From: Porphyromonadaceae bacterium UBA4702
GTDB lineage: Bacteria; Bacteroidota; Bacteroidia; Bacteroidales; Muribaculaceae
DNA length: 28,649 nt
NCBI GenBank assembly: GCA_002404675.1
Contig: DHKE01000022.1
Location: forward strand, 1 to 28,649
Reading direction: 5' to 3'
In this document: positions 15,468 to 22,467 of the stretch, piece after piece
Position numbering within the stretch: the first letter of the stretch is position 1
Layout of the letters: each line of letters begins with the position of its first letter
Made by a program: the position numbers and the translations under genes
The notes under the pieces: generated by a model
The model's input: only the letters and a program-made list of their open reading frames with translations
Databases searched by the model: none
Told to the model about the DNA's origin: nothing

Positions 15468-16694
15468 TCAGAACCTCACGCCGGCTACGACAGCCAAATC
15501 CTCTATCGAGCTGAAAAACGAGTGTGTGCGAGAGCGGTACCAATGGCCGTCGATGTGTCCCTGCAACCCGAGGTAAATGTCCGTCCAGTTGTATACCAGC
15601 GACATGGACCCCTTGCCTCCGATAGCCATCTGGTTTGTGCCGCGTTCCGACGAGTCCTCGCGGCAATGGTTCAGCCCTATGATAGGCAGTGCGGTGATGT
15701 TGAACAGCCAGTTGCGGCGGAACACCCAGTTGTAGCCGTAGCCCACCAGCAGGTTGTAGGTGTCATAGTGGAAACGGTACAGCGTCGCGGGGATGCTCAG
15801 GTAATAGTTCAGCGGATAGGGCAGCTGCGCCAGGTCTATGGATATGTCGATGTTGGAATAGCTGAAGCCGAGGATGAAACTGCCGGCACTCTTCTTCTGC
15901 ACACGCGAGAAGCTGTATGCCGCGCCGTAGGAGTACTTGCGGTTGTTGAATATGAAGTACGAGTCGATGCCGTAGGTGGACAGCTGCACGCCCGGGAACT
16001 CCTTCTTGAACAGCCTGCCGCCGCGGTAGTCGCCGAAGGTGCGCAGGTAGCTGCCGCCGGTGTTCTCGTTGAAGTATGCGCGGACATTGAAGCGTGCGCA
16101 CGAGAAGCCGAACTCGTATTTGCGGTGGTTGGAAGGCTTGTTGCCGATGACATTCGACATGTCTATCGAATATCCCACGCTGACAGCCATATATTGTATG
16201 TACGCGCCGAGGTTGCAGTACATGTCTGACATGATGCGTATCGGCATGTTGTAGCCCAGGTTCATGGCGTAGCTGTCCACCCAGTTGTCGTTTTTGATGA
16301 AAGCCTTCCACCGCTTCCCTGTGCCGGCGATGTACTCCTCGTCGGTGCTGTTGAAAAACCAGTCTCCCCAGTTGTACACGTCTACGCAGAAGCCTATGAA
16401 TTTCGGGTAGACCACAGTCGTGTCCTTGAGGTCGAGCTGCCCCTTGCGCAGCAGGCGCCACCAGTTGCGGTCGTCGTCAGCCGTCACCTCTTGGGCCTCG
16501 GACTCTGTCAGCGGCAACGCAGAGGCTGTGTCATTGGCGATGCTGTCATTGGCAATGCTGTCATTGGCAATGGCGGTTTCCGCTGAAGTGTCAGCTGCCA
16601 TGTCGACAGTTACGTCCGCATACGCCACTGAGGCTGACATCGTGCTGAATGTCAGGAGCATCGCCTGTGCCAATAGGGTTTGTGTGCGGCTCAT
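15468..16694 (-). CDS. DUF4421-type predicted outer-membrane protein
   Basis: 408 residues. Residues 1-26 form a signal peptide ending in SASVAYA. A low-complexity linker with IANDS-type repeats (about residues 40-55) and an acidic stretch follow. From about 75 come alternating barrel strands (YPKFIGFCVDVYNWGDWFF, YAMNLGYNMPIRIM, YEFGFSCARFNVRAYF, FILGFSYSNIDISIDLAQ, LLVGYGYNWVF), ending in aromatic VVAGVRF, which fits DUF4421 and an outer-membrane beta-barrel. The function is not known. It stands alone on its strand: mltG, upstream, ends at a terminator, and comF converges on it. Confidence 0.8.
   Translation of the reverse strand: MSRTQTLLAQAMLLTFSTMSASVAYADVTVDMAADTSAETAIANDSIANDSIANDTASALPLTESEAQEVTADDDRNWWRLLRKGQLDLKDTTVVYPKFIGFCVDVYNWGDWFFNSTDEEYIAGTGKRWKAFIKNDNWVDSYAMNLGYNMPIRIMSDMYCNLGAYIQYMAVSVGYSIDMSNVIGNKPSNHRKYEFGFSCARFNVRAYFNENTGGSYLRTFGDYRGGRLFKKEFPGVQLSTYGIDSYFIFNNRKYSYGAAYSFSRVQKKSAGSFILGFSYSNIDISIDLAQLPYPLNYYLSIPATLYRFHYDTYNLLVGYGYNWVFRRNWLFNITALPIIGLNHCREDSSERGTNQMAIGGKGSMSLVYNWTDIYLGLQGHIDGHWYRSRTHSFFSSIEDLAVVAGVRF
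16530..16572. repeat. 15-bp tandem repeat inside the DUF4421 gene
   Basis: The unit GTCATTGGCAATGCT occurs at 16530-16544 (one base different), 16545-16559, and in part at 16560-16572. On the coding strand it gives three copies of five residues (SIAND-type). The in-frame unit length means copy number can change without breaking the protein. Confidence 0.8.
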
Positions 16695-16738
16695 TCGTCT
16701 GTTAGTCCTGTCTGTGTGGTACGGCTGTTTTCAGGGTG

Positions 16739-16746
16739 CAAAATTA
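16739..16746 (-). promoter_or_regulatory. Candidate -7 box of the DUF4421 gene
   Basis: TAATTTTG on the minus strand, 45 bases before the ATG at 16694 and just after the U run of the mltG terminator. No clear -33 box is seen because the terminator stem occupies that place. Confidence 0.5.
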
Positions 16747-16747
16747 C

Positions 16748-16783
16748 AAAAAATTCCCGACACTGCATGTTGGCAGTGCCGGG
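16748..16783 (-). terminator. Intrinsic terminator of the hpf-fdtAB-mltG operon
   Basis: In minus-strand RNA an 11-bp stem (positions 16773-16783 with 16756-16766; one G-U wobble, which would be an A-C mismatch on the other strand) and a 6-base loop are followed by AATTTTTTG. It lies just after the mltG stop at 16792. Confidence 0.82.
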
Positions 16784-16791
16784 CTTGTGTG

Positions 16792-17934
16792 TCAGTGTAT
16801 GCCGCGCTCGTTGAGGGCGTTCTGGTATTTCCGGGCGTTCTGCTGGTGCTCTGCCCAGTCGGCTGTGAAATAGTGCGAGCCGGAGAAATCTTCCTTGGCG
16901 CACATGTACAGGTCGTCGGAAGGTTCGGAGTTGAGGACTGCGTCGATAGTCTTCACAGAGGTTGTGCATATCGGGCCTGGCGGAAGGCCGTTGTTGCGGT
17001 ATGTGTTGTACGGCGAGTCAATGGCCAGATGCTCCTTGGTGACGCGCTTTATCGTGAAGTCGCCGAGGGCGTAGCGCACTGTGGGGTCGGACTGCAGCCG
17101 CATCCCCTTCTGCAGCCGGTTGATGTAGAGCCGTCCGACCTTTCCCTTTTCGCCGCTGTCGTTGGTCTCCTCATCGACTATGGAGCATATCGTCATCACC
17201 TCTGCGGGCGTGAGGCCGAGCGCGGCTGCCTTGTCGCGCCGCTCCTTGTTCCATACTTCCTTGTAATGCTTCAAGTATTTGTCCATTACCTTTTGTGGCG
17301 AGTATGACCAGTGAAACTCGTGTGTGTCCTCGATGAACAGGGACAGCCGCTGCTCGTATGTCAGCCCGGCGTCTTCAAGCAGCTTCTTGTCGCCCATTGC
17401 GGCGAGGAAAGCCGCGCTGTCAGGCTCGAGCTTGGCAGCGAAGCGGCTGGCAAGTTCCTCGGCATGCCGCACCTTGTTGAATGATATGCGGACAGGTGTC
17501 TGTCCTCCGCGCACGATGTGTATGGCGGTGCGCATAGGCGACATCCCTTTCTCGATGAGGTATGCGCCGGGGTGCGGTCGCTTGGAGTCGGGGAGCATGC
17601 GCAGCAGCGTGGTGACGCGGCCTGAATATTCCTCTCCGAACAGGCGTGTCAGCGAGTCGGTGACAGCCTGTTGTGTCGCCCCTTGCGGTATGTGGAGTGT
17701 CCCTCCCTTGGGCGCGCCGCTCAAAGCGTATGGCATCAGCGCCGCTATGCATATCACAATCAGTATGGCGATGCACCATGCCAGCATCTTGAGCGTGCGG
17801 CGCAGTTTGCGCCGCGTGTCGGACTTGCTGGGAGAATAATGCTTGGTCGGTTGCCGGCTCCGGTTGCCGGAGGGTTTCCTTGGCGCGGGTTTCTTGGCTG
17901 TCGAAGTTTTTTTCGCTGAATGGCTGGTCTCCAT
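16792..17934 (-). CDS. mltG: Endolytic murein transglycosylase MltG
   Basis: Inner-membrane enzyme that cuts nascent peptidoglycan strands and helps set glycan length. 380 residues: a basic, Ser/Pro-rich cytoplasmic tail (1-48), one membrane segment (about 50-70, LAWCIAILIVICIAALMPYA), and the YceG domain to the end. The catalytic Glu is most likely Glu256 in CSIVDEETND (second Glu). GMRLQSDPTVRYALG and SPYNTYRNNGLPPGPIC are the other family signatures. Its ATG directly follows the TAA of the fdtB-like gene with no gap, so translation is probably coupled. A terminator follows. Confidence 0.95.
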   Translation of the reverse strand: METSHSAKKTSTAKKPAPRKPSGNRSRQPTKHYSPSKSDTRRKLRRTLKMLAWCIAILIVICIAALMPYALSGAPKGGTLHIPQGATQQAVTDSLTRLFGEEYSGRVTTLLRMLPDSKRPHPGAYLIEKGMSPMRTAIHIVRGGQTPVRISFNKVRHAEELASRFAAKLEPDSAAFLAAMGDKKLLEDAGLTYEQRLSLFIEDTHEFHWSYSPQKVMDKYLKHYKEVWNKERRDKAAALGLTPAEVMTICSIVDEETNDSGEKGKVGRLYINRLQKGMRLQSDPTVRYALGDFTIKRVTKEHLAIDSPYNTYRNNGLPPGPICTTSVKTIDAVLNSEPSDDLYMCAKEDFSGSHYFTADWAEHQQNARKYQNALNERGIH

Positions 17935-19041
17935 TTAGTTCTTTGGGAATGAATTGATTATGTCGGATATTTCGCTTGCTTCACGCTCGGTTATGTCGGC
18001 AATTGGTATGCTCAGCACTTCAGCCGCGAGGCGGTCTGTAAGCGGGTATGAGCCTTCGAGCGCCCCCTCGTAGCAAGGCTGGCGGTGCGGAGGTATGGGG
18101 TAGTGTATCATAGTGCCTACGCCGTTGCCGCGCAGGTATTCCATCAGTTCGTTGCGCCTCGGCGAGCGCAGTATGTACTGGTGCCACACCTGTGTGCAGC
18201 CGTCCAGTGTCGCGGGCGTCTGTATGTCGGGGTGAGAGATTGAGGCATTGTAGACGGCGGCAGCGCGGTTGCGCATGGCTGTCACCTCGCCGAGGCGGCG
18301 CAGCTTGATGCGCAGAAATGCGGCTTGCATCTCGTCCATGCGCGAGTTGTAGCCTAGGTACTTGAAGAGGTATTGCCTGTCCGAGCCGTAGTTGTGCAGC
18401 GAGCGCACAGCGGCGATCAGCTGGCTGTCGCTGCTGCATACCGCGCCGGCATCGCCAAGAGCGCCTATGTTTTTCGAGGGGTAGAACGACTGCGCCGAGG
18501 CATCGCCCAGCGAGCCGGTCATCTGTCCGTGCCACGAGGCGCCGATAGCCTGTGCGTTGTCCTCCATGATGATGATGCCGCGCTGCCGTAACTCTGCCGC
18601 AGCATCTTCGTCCCATGAAGGGTTGCCGTAGAGGTGTGTGACTGCCACGACGCTGGTATTGCCGCTGGCAGCGTGCGCCGCGTCGCGCAGGTTCAGGCAC
18701 ATTGTCCGCTCGTCTGGGTCGATGAGGCGTACTTTCAGCCCCAGTTCAGAGGCTGGCAGTATGGTGGCAATGTATGTGTTGGCAGCGGCTATAAGCTCGT
18801 CGCCCTCCTTCAGCCGCCCCAGCTCAATGTATCCGCGCAGTATAAGCCGCAGCGCGTCGAGGCCGTTGCCGGTGGCGACGCTTTCGCTTACGCCCATGGC
18901 TGCTGACAGCTCCTCCTCGAAGGCGGCGGTCTGGGAGCCGCGCAGGTACCATCCGCTTTCGATCACCTCAGCGGCAGCGCGTTTCAGCTCGTCGAGGCAT
19001 GCCGCGTGTGTCCTTTGCAGCTGTTGGAACGGGTATTTCAT
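17935..19041 (-). CDS. Sugar-nucleotide aminotransferase, DegT/DnrJ/EryC1 family (FdtB/QdtB-like)
   Basis: PLP enzyme that places an amino group on a nucleotide-linked keto sugar. 368 residues from the ATG at 19041 (MKYPFQQLQRTH, the normal family start); a GTG at 19068 overlapping the previous stop is the alternative. The cofactor Lys190 is in SFYPSKNIGALGDAG; Asp161 and Gln164 in MEDNAQAIG stack on the ring; SVATGNGLDALRLIL binds phosphate. With an FdtA/QdtA-like isomerase just upstream, the likely product is a dTDP-3-amino-3,6-dideoxyhexose. No acetyltransferase (fdtC) or dTDP-glucose genes are in the window. Confidence 0.88.
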   Translation of the reverse strand: MKYPFQQLQRTHAACLDELKRAAAEVIESGWYLRGSQTAAFEEELSAAMGVSESVATGNGLDALRLILRGYIELGRLKEGDELIAAANTYIATILPASELGLKVRLIDPDERTMCLNLRDAAHAASGNTSVVAVTHLYGNPSWDEDAAAELRQRGIIIMEDNAQAIGASWHGQMTGSLGDASAQSFYPSKNIGALGDAGAVCSSDSQLIAAVRSLHNYGSDRQYLFKYLGYNSRMDEMQAAFLRIKLRRLGEVTAMRNRAAAVYNASISHPDIQTPATLDGCTQVWHQYILRSPRRNELMEYLRGNGVGTMIHYPIPPHRQPCYEGALEGSYPLTDRLAAEVLSIPIADITEREASEISDIINSFPKN

Positions 19042-19064
19042 TGCATCAGTCCAGGAAGCGTTGG

Positions 19065-19508
19065 TCACAGGCGGATGTCCGGCACGTCCGCATCGTCGAG
19101 CGTCGACATATACCGCAGGTATTCGTCATAGTCGCGGATGTAGTCTTCTTCGTCATACTCCTCGGAGGCGATGGCGAGCAGCACTGTGCCTGTAGTGAAG
19201 TTGGGCATCGTTATCCACGCGCCGGGGGGAATGAGCACTCCCATGTTGGCACGGTTGACGCGGATGCTCTCCTCCTCCTTGCCGTTGGTGATTATCAGGT
19301 CGAAAGACCCCGAAACGGCTGTCAGCACCTGCGTGCACTTCTTGTGGGCATGTCCGCCGCGTGTTTCGCCTCCAGGCACGTCGTAAATGTAGAATATGCG
19401 CCGTATGGAGAAGGGCACATGGCGCGCCCCCTCCACGAATGACAGGTTCCCGCGGCTGTCGCACACCTTGGGAAACTCGATGACGCGGGCTTTCTTGAGC
19501 AGGCTCAT
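19065..19508 (-). CDS. dTDP-4-keto-6-deoxyhexose 3,4-ketoisomerase, cupin family (FdtA/QdtA-like)
   Basis: 147 residues, the usual size. This WxcM/FdtA-like cupin shows DSRGNLSFVEG, then RRIFYIYDVPGGETRGGHAHKK with the conserved GGHAHK, LIITNG, and VLIPPGAWITMPNF. Family members move the keto group of dTDP-4-keto-6-deoxyglucose to C3, preparing it for transamination by FdtB or QdtB. I cannot tell from the sequence whether the product has galacto or gluco configuration. The ATG overlaps the hpf stop by four bases (ATGA, 19505-19508), and the aminotransferase follows at once. Confidence 0.85.
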   Translation of the reverse strand: MSLLKKARVIEFPKVCDSRGNLSFVEGARHVPFSIRRIFYIYDVPGGETRGGHAHKKCTQVLTAVSGSFDLIITNGKEEESIRVNRANMGVLIPPGAWITMPNFTTGTVLLAIASEEYDEEDYIRDYDEYLRYMSTLDDADVPDIRL

Positions 19509-19798
19509 TTCTTGCCCTTGATGCGTTCCAGCTGACGCTCGAGAGCCTCGATGCTCAGGTCTACCGCTTCCTCAAATGTGTCGGCGGTCTTTGAGGCGAA
19601 CAGGTCGTCACAGCCAGGCACCGCGAGGCGGATGCCGGCTTCCTTGTTCATCGATGTCTCGGGCTTTATGAGTCGAAGGCTTGCGTCCACGCCCGTGACA
19701 TTCTCGAAACGACGGGTCAGACGGTCGATTTTCTTGTTCACAAATGCTACCAGCTTGTCTGTGATGTCGAAATGGATGGCTTTGATGTTCACTTCCAT
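19505..19798 (-). CDS. hpf: Ribosome hibernation-promoting factor, short form
   Basis: 97 residues of the RaiA/HPF N-terminal domain without the long-form dimerisation tail. MEVNIKAIHFDITDKLVAFV, KKIDRLTRRFENV and the helix FEEAVDLSIEALERQLERIKGKK match the family. It binds the 30S subunit in the mRNA channel and helps store inactive ribosomes. AAGGAG lies 7 bases before the ATG (19806-19811), a strong Shine-Dalgarno that is unusual here. It stands downstream of rpsU and xerC, as commonly in Bacteroidales, but is followed by the fdtAB-like pair. Confidence 0.94.
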   Translation of the reverse strand: MEVNIKAIHFDITDKLVAFVNKKIDRLTRRFENVTGVDASLRLIKPETSMNKEAGIRLAVPGCDDLFASKTADTFEEAVDLSIEALERQLERIKGKK

Positions 19799-19805
19799 AA
19801 TCAGT

Positions 19806-19811
19806 CTCCTT
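19806..19811 (-). promoter_or_regulatory. Strong Shine-Dalgarno of hpf
   Basis: AAGGAG on the minus strand with a 7-base spacer to the ATG at 19798. No other start I inspected in this window has a comparable site at proper spacing ahead of a real gene, in keeping with the general lack of Shine-Dalgarno use in Bacteroidota. Confidence 0.7.
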
Positions 19812-20023
19812 TTTTTTGATACCGGTGGAAAATATAAGTCGTAGTCTGCTGCAACCTCCTTATATCCTCATCAGCTCCGTATCGGTTAAACGTTCATTTT
19901 TAGCGGCTTGGCGAGCCTCGTAGGCCGTCTCGCGACCGGCATGCCCGCTGGGCCGCTGTTCTCTCTGTTGGGACGTTGCCGCAGCCGCCGTTGCCGCCGG
20001 GCGCGGTTTGCCCCTTCTCTTTG

Positions 20024-20031
20024 CAAAGATA
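20024..20031 (-). promoter_or_regulatory. Candidate -7 box upstream of hpf
   Basis: TATCTTTG on the minus strand matches TAnnTTTG. A start near 20015 would give hpf a leader of about 215 bases (19799-20015), GC-rich in its first half. No clear -33 box. Apart from this and the Shine-Dalgarno, I see nothing certain between xerC and hpf. Confidence 0.4.
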
Positions 20032-20086
20032 AACAATTTCTCCGGGAAAGTTATTATCCGGGGCGTCTTATTTTTTGTTAGACTGC

Positions 20087-21094
20087 TCAGTTTCCCCTTT
20101 TTTTGTGGTCGGTTACGGGAGGCTTGCCTGGTTTTTCAGCGTGGGCGCGTGGGTGCGCCTTGTTGTAGTCGCGCTGCAGGTCGGCAAACGAGACGTGCGT
20201 GTATATTTGTGTCGTCGCTATCGAGGCGTGTCCCAGAAACTCCTTGACGGTGTTTATGTCTGCGCCCCCGTTGAGCATCGCCGTGGCGAAAGTGTGGCGC
20301 AGCACATGCGGTGTGCGCTGTTCCGCCGACGTGCCGGCAAGCTGCGAGCGCACTATTGATGCTAATGCCGCCGCGCTCATGTCCTTGCCCCGGTTGCCCG
20401 TGAGGAAGCGGCAGCCTGACCGTGCCGGGAAACGTTCGTCGCGAAGCCGCATATACTCCTTGACGTCGAGCAACATCTGCGGAGCGAGCGGCACGATGCG
20501 TTCTTTGTTTCCCTTGCCCAATATCCTTAATTCACCGCGAGCCATGCGGAAGTCGCTGTCTGTCAGCGACAGTATCTCTGCGCGGCGCATCCCTGTGGTA
20601 TACAGCAGCGAGATGATCATGCGGTCGCGCGTCCCCTCAAAGCTGCCTGCGTCGGGCGACTGCTCGTCTGTCTCGATCACCTGCTCCATTTCGCGCTCCG
20701 GCACATATTTAGGCAGCGGTTTCTTCCTTACTGACAGTTCCACCGGCCCTGTCGGGTCGGCTGCGATGCTGCCGCTGCGCAGCAGGAACACGAAAAATGA
20801 CCGCAGGCTCTGCAGCTTTCGCTTTACAGACTGCCGTTGAAGCCCCTTGCGGCTCAGCGATGCAAGCCACACCCGTATGTCGGAAGTCGAGATGCTCCCC
20901 GGGTCGAAGGTTTCGGGGTGTTCGCCGGTGATGTATGCGATGTATTCGCGCACATCGTGCAGGTAGGCATAGACAGTCAGTTTGCTGCGCCCCTGCTCGA
21001 GCCGCAGCATATCCTCATAGCGCGACAGGTATTGTTCCGTCGCGCTGTCAGGCTTGCCGCCTGGCAGTGATGTCTCTCTGTCCTCTGCTGGCAT
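20087..21094 (-). CDS. xerC: Tyrosine recombinase XerC-like
   Basis: 335 residues. An N-terminal SAM-like core-binding domain (about 18-110, LTVYAYLHDVREYIAYI) and the catalytic domain with all expected residues: Arg170 in TTGMRRAEI, Lys194 in GKGNKERIVPL, His263 and Arg266 in HVLRHTFAT, His289 in LGHASI, and nucleophile Tyr298 in QIYTHV. Housekeeping XerC/D resolves chromosome dimers at dif. Its place between rpsU and hpf argues for the housekeeping enzyme, not a phage or transposon integrase. It is somewhat longer than usual at both ends; a run of seven A stands just before the stop. Confidence 0.93.
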   Translation of the reverse strand: MPAEDRETSLPGGKPDSATEQYLSRYEDMLRLEQGRSKLTVYAYLHDVREYIAYITGEHPETFDPGSISTSDIRVWLASLSRKGLQRQSVKRKLQSLRSFFVFLLRSGSIAADPTGPVELSVRKKPLPKYVPEREMEQVIETDEQSPDAGSFEGTRDRMIISLLYTTGMRRAEILSLTDSDFRMARGELRILGKGNKERIVPLAPQMLLDVKEYMRLRDERFPARSGCRFLTGNRGKDMSAAALASIVRSQLAGTSAEQRTPHVLRHTFATAMLNGGADINTVKEFLGHASIATTQIYTHVSFADLQRDYNKAHPRAHAEKPGKPPVTDHKKRGN

Positions 21095-21512
21095 ACCGTC
21101 TCTGGCTCAGTTTCTTGTTTCTCGGCAGTGTAGGGACACGGCGTGCCGTGTCTGCATCCAAGTCTGTGCAATTCAACAATAAGCACCCTCGCTGCCCTTC
21201 GGACACGGCACCGAGAACACTGAAAAAGTTTTCGGTGCTGTGTCATTTTGCAATCGGAGAGGTTGTCTGCAACCGTCGCATTCGTACCAGACTTATCCCC
21301 GGCATAGCAGGGACACGGCGTGCCGTGTCCCTGTTTTGACAGCACCATCGCTGCGGTTGCTTCTCTTGAGTACTCCGAGATTTCAGAGTGTTCGGAGGTC
21401 TCCAGCAACTTCGCGCTGCTGCCTTGCTGTAATTGCGCAACAAAGATGTAAGCACTCTTCCGACTGCCTACACCCTCGAGTATGTTGCCTAATTGTATCC
21501 TGTTGCCGGCGA
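21095..21512. repeat. Intergenic cluster of GACACGGC palindromes between rpsU and xerC
   Basis: No gene is seen in these 418 bases. Three related palindromes are present: GACACGGC-GT-GCCGTGTC (21135-21152); GACACGGCACCGA paired with TCGGTGCTGTGTC (21202-21214 and 21232-21244, one wobble); and the longest, CAGGGACACGGC-GT-GCCGTGTCCCTG (21308-21333, 12-base arms). A further short stem, CTCCGA/TCGGAG, lies near 21377-21400. A 7-of-8 match to the -7 box, CATCTTTG, stands at 21441-21448 on the minus strand and could serve xerC. Confidence 0.7.
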
Positions 21513-21704
21513 TTACTGCTCTGCCTGACGAAGATGCTGCACGTAAACAGCCTTCATCATCTTCTTGCGGTTGGCTACCGACGGCTTTTCAAATGCCTGA
21601 CGGTGACGGAGTTCCTTGATGATTCCGGTTCTTTCAAATTTACGTTTGAACTTCTTCAGCGCTTTCTCTATGTTCTCGCCTTCTTTTACTTGTACAATTA
21701 TCAT
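21513..21704 (-). CDS. rpsU: 30S ribosomal protein bS21
   Basis: 63 residues from the ATG at 21704: MIIVQVKEGENIEKALKKFK, then RTGIIKELRHRQAFEKPS and a basic tail. Ordinary Bacteroidales size and sequence. In this phylum bS21 is part of the pocket that hides the anti-Shine-Dalgarno end of 16S rRNA. The upstream 30 bases are A-rich with no Shine-Dalgarno. The longer in-frame start at 21779 is rejected because it lies at or before the predicted transcription start. Confidence 0.96.
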   Translation of the reverse strand: MIIVQVKEGENIEKALKKFKRKFERTGIIKELRHRQAFEKPSVANRKKMMKAVYVQHLRQAEQ

Positions 21705-21776
21705 TTCGTTCTTTTTTTGTTGCTTGTTTGTTTGTATTGACGCAGCGGCAAGACACCGGGTCTCGCTTTTGCGGTG

Positions 21777-21811
21777 CAAAATTAGTTATTCTTATTTGAT
21801 TGGCAAAATTA
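21777..21811 (-). promoter_or_regulatory. Promoter of rpsU
   Basis: On the minus strand TTTG (21807-21804), 19 bases, then TAATTTTG (21784-21777): full consensus with right spacing. The -33 TTTG is itself the end of another TAATTTTG (21811-21804), so two tandem promoters are possible. The leader would be about 65 bases. Confidence 0.7.
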
Positions 21812-21839
21812 TCCGCCAAAAAATTGAGCCTTTGCGGTG

Positions 21840-21869
21840 CAGCCGCCGGAAATGCCCTCCCGGCGGCTG
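21840..21869 (-). terminator. Hairpin after the gamma carbonic anhydrase gene
   Basis: CAGCCGCCGG (21840-21849) and CCGGCGGCTG (21860-21869) form a perfect 10-bp stem with a 10-base loop, 50 bases after the stop at 21919. The nearest T run on the minus strand is about 14 bases beyond, so it may act with help or as a stability element. Confidence 0.55.
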
Positions 21870-21918
21870 TATCTGCCTATATTGGCGGCTGTTGCCTTTC
21901 ATTGGCTGCTGCCGTCAG

Positions 21919-22437
21919 TCACTTCTCGTCATACCATTTGGAGTACATCAGATAGTTGTGAGCTATCTTGATGTTCATCTCCTTGGCTTTCTCCGGCTCT
22001 ACCATCTTGACGAATTTCGCCGGTGCGCCGGCCCACATCTCGTGTGCGCCTATCTTGGTACGGCTCAACACTACCGACCCCGCTGCCACGAGCGCGCCTT
22101 CGCCCACCTCGGCATCGTCCATCACTATCGCCCCCATGCCTATAAGCGCGTAGTTGTGGATCTTCGCGCCGTGGATGACCACATTGTGGCCTATCGACAC
22201 GTCATCGCCAATCTCTATGGTCGATTTCTGGTACAGCGTGTGAAGCACGCTGCCGTCCTGTATGTTGACACGGTTGCCGATGCGTATCGAGTTCACGTCG
22301 CCTCGCAATACCGTGCCGAACCATACGCTGCACTCGTCGCCCATGACGACATCGCCCACGACAGTGCAGTTGTCGGCCAGGAAGCAGCCCTTGCCGATTT
22401 CCGGGGTGAAGCCCCGTACTGGTTTTATAAGTGCCAT
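21919..22437 (-). CDS. Gamma carbonic anhydrase family protein
   Basis: 172 residues forming a left-handed beta-helix of hexapeptide turns (for example CTVVGDVVMGDECSVWFGTV, RVNIQDGSVLH, GEGALVAAGSVVL). The three metal-binding His are His66 (SVLHTL), His84 (IGHNVV) and His89 (VIHGAK). The family includes active carbonic anhydrases and inactive or acyltransferase-like YrdA/PaaY proteins, so activity is not assured. The gene begins 30 bases after the aminopeptidase P gene, suggesting co-transcription. Confidence 0.92.
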   Translation of the reverse strand: MALIKPVRGFTPEIGKGCFLADNCTVVGDVVMGDECSVWFGTVLRGDVNSIRIGNRVNIQDGSVLHTLYQKSTIEIGDDVSIGHNVVIHGAKIHNYALIGMGAIVMDDAEVGEGALVAAGSVVLSRTKIGAHEMWAGAPAKFVKMVEPEKAKEMNIKIAHNYLMYSKWYDEK

Positions 22438-22467
22438 TTCTTTGATGTCTTTGTTACTGGTCGTGTT

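Noticed and set aside
20087..21094. XerC-like protein as integrase of a mobile element
   Set aside because: It lies between rpsU and hpf, a common housekeeping position in Bacteroidales, with no att-like repeats, phage or transposon genes nearby.
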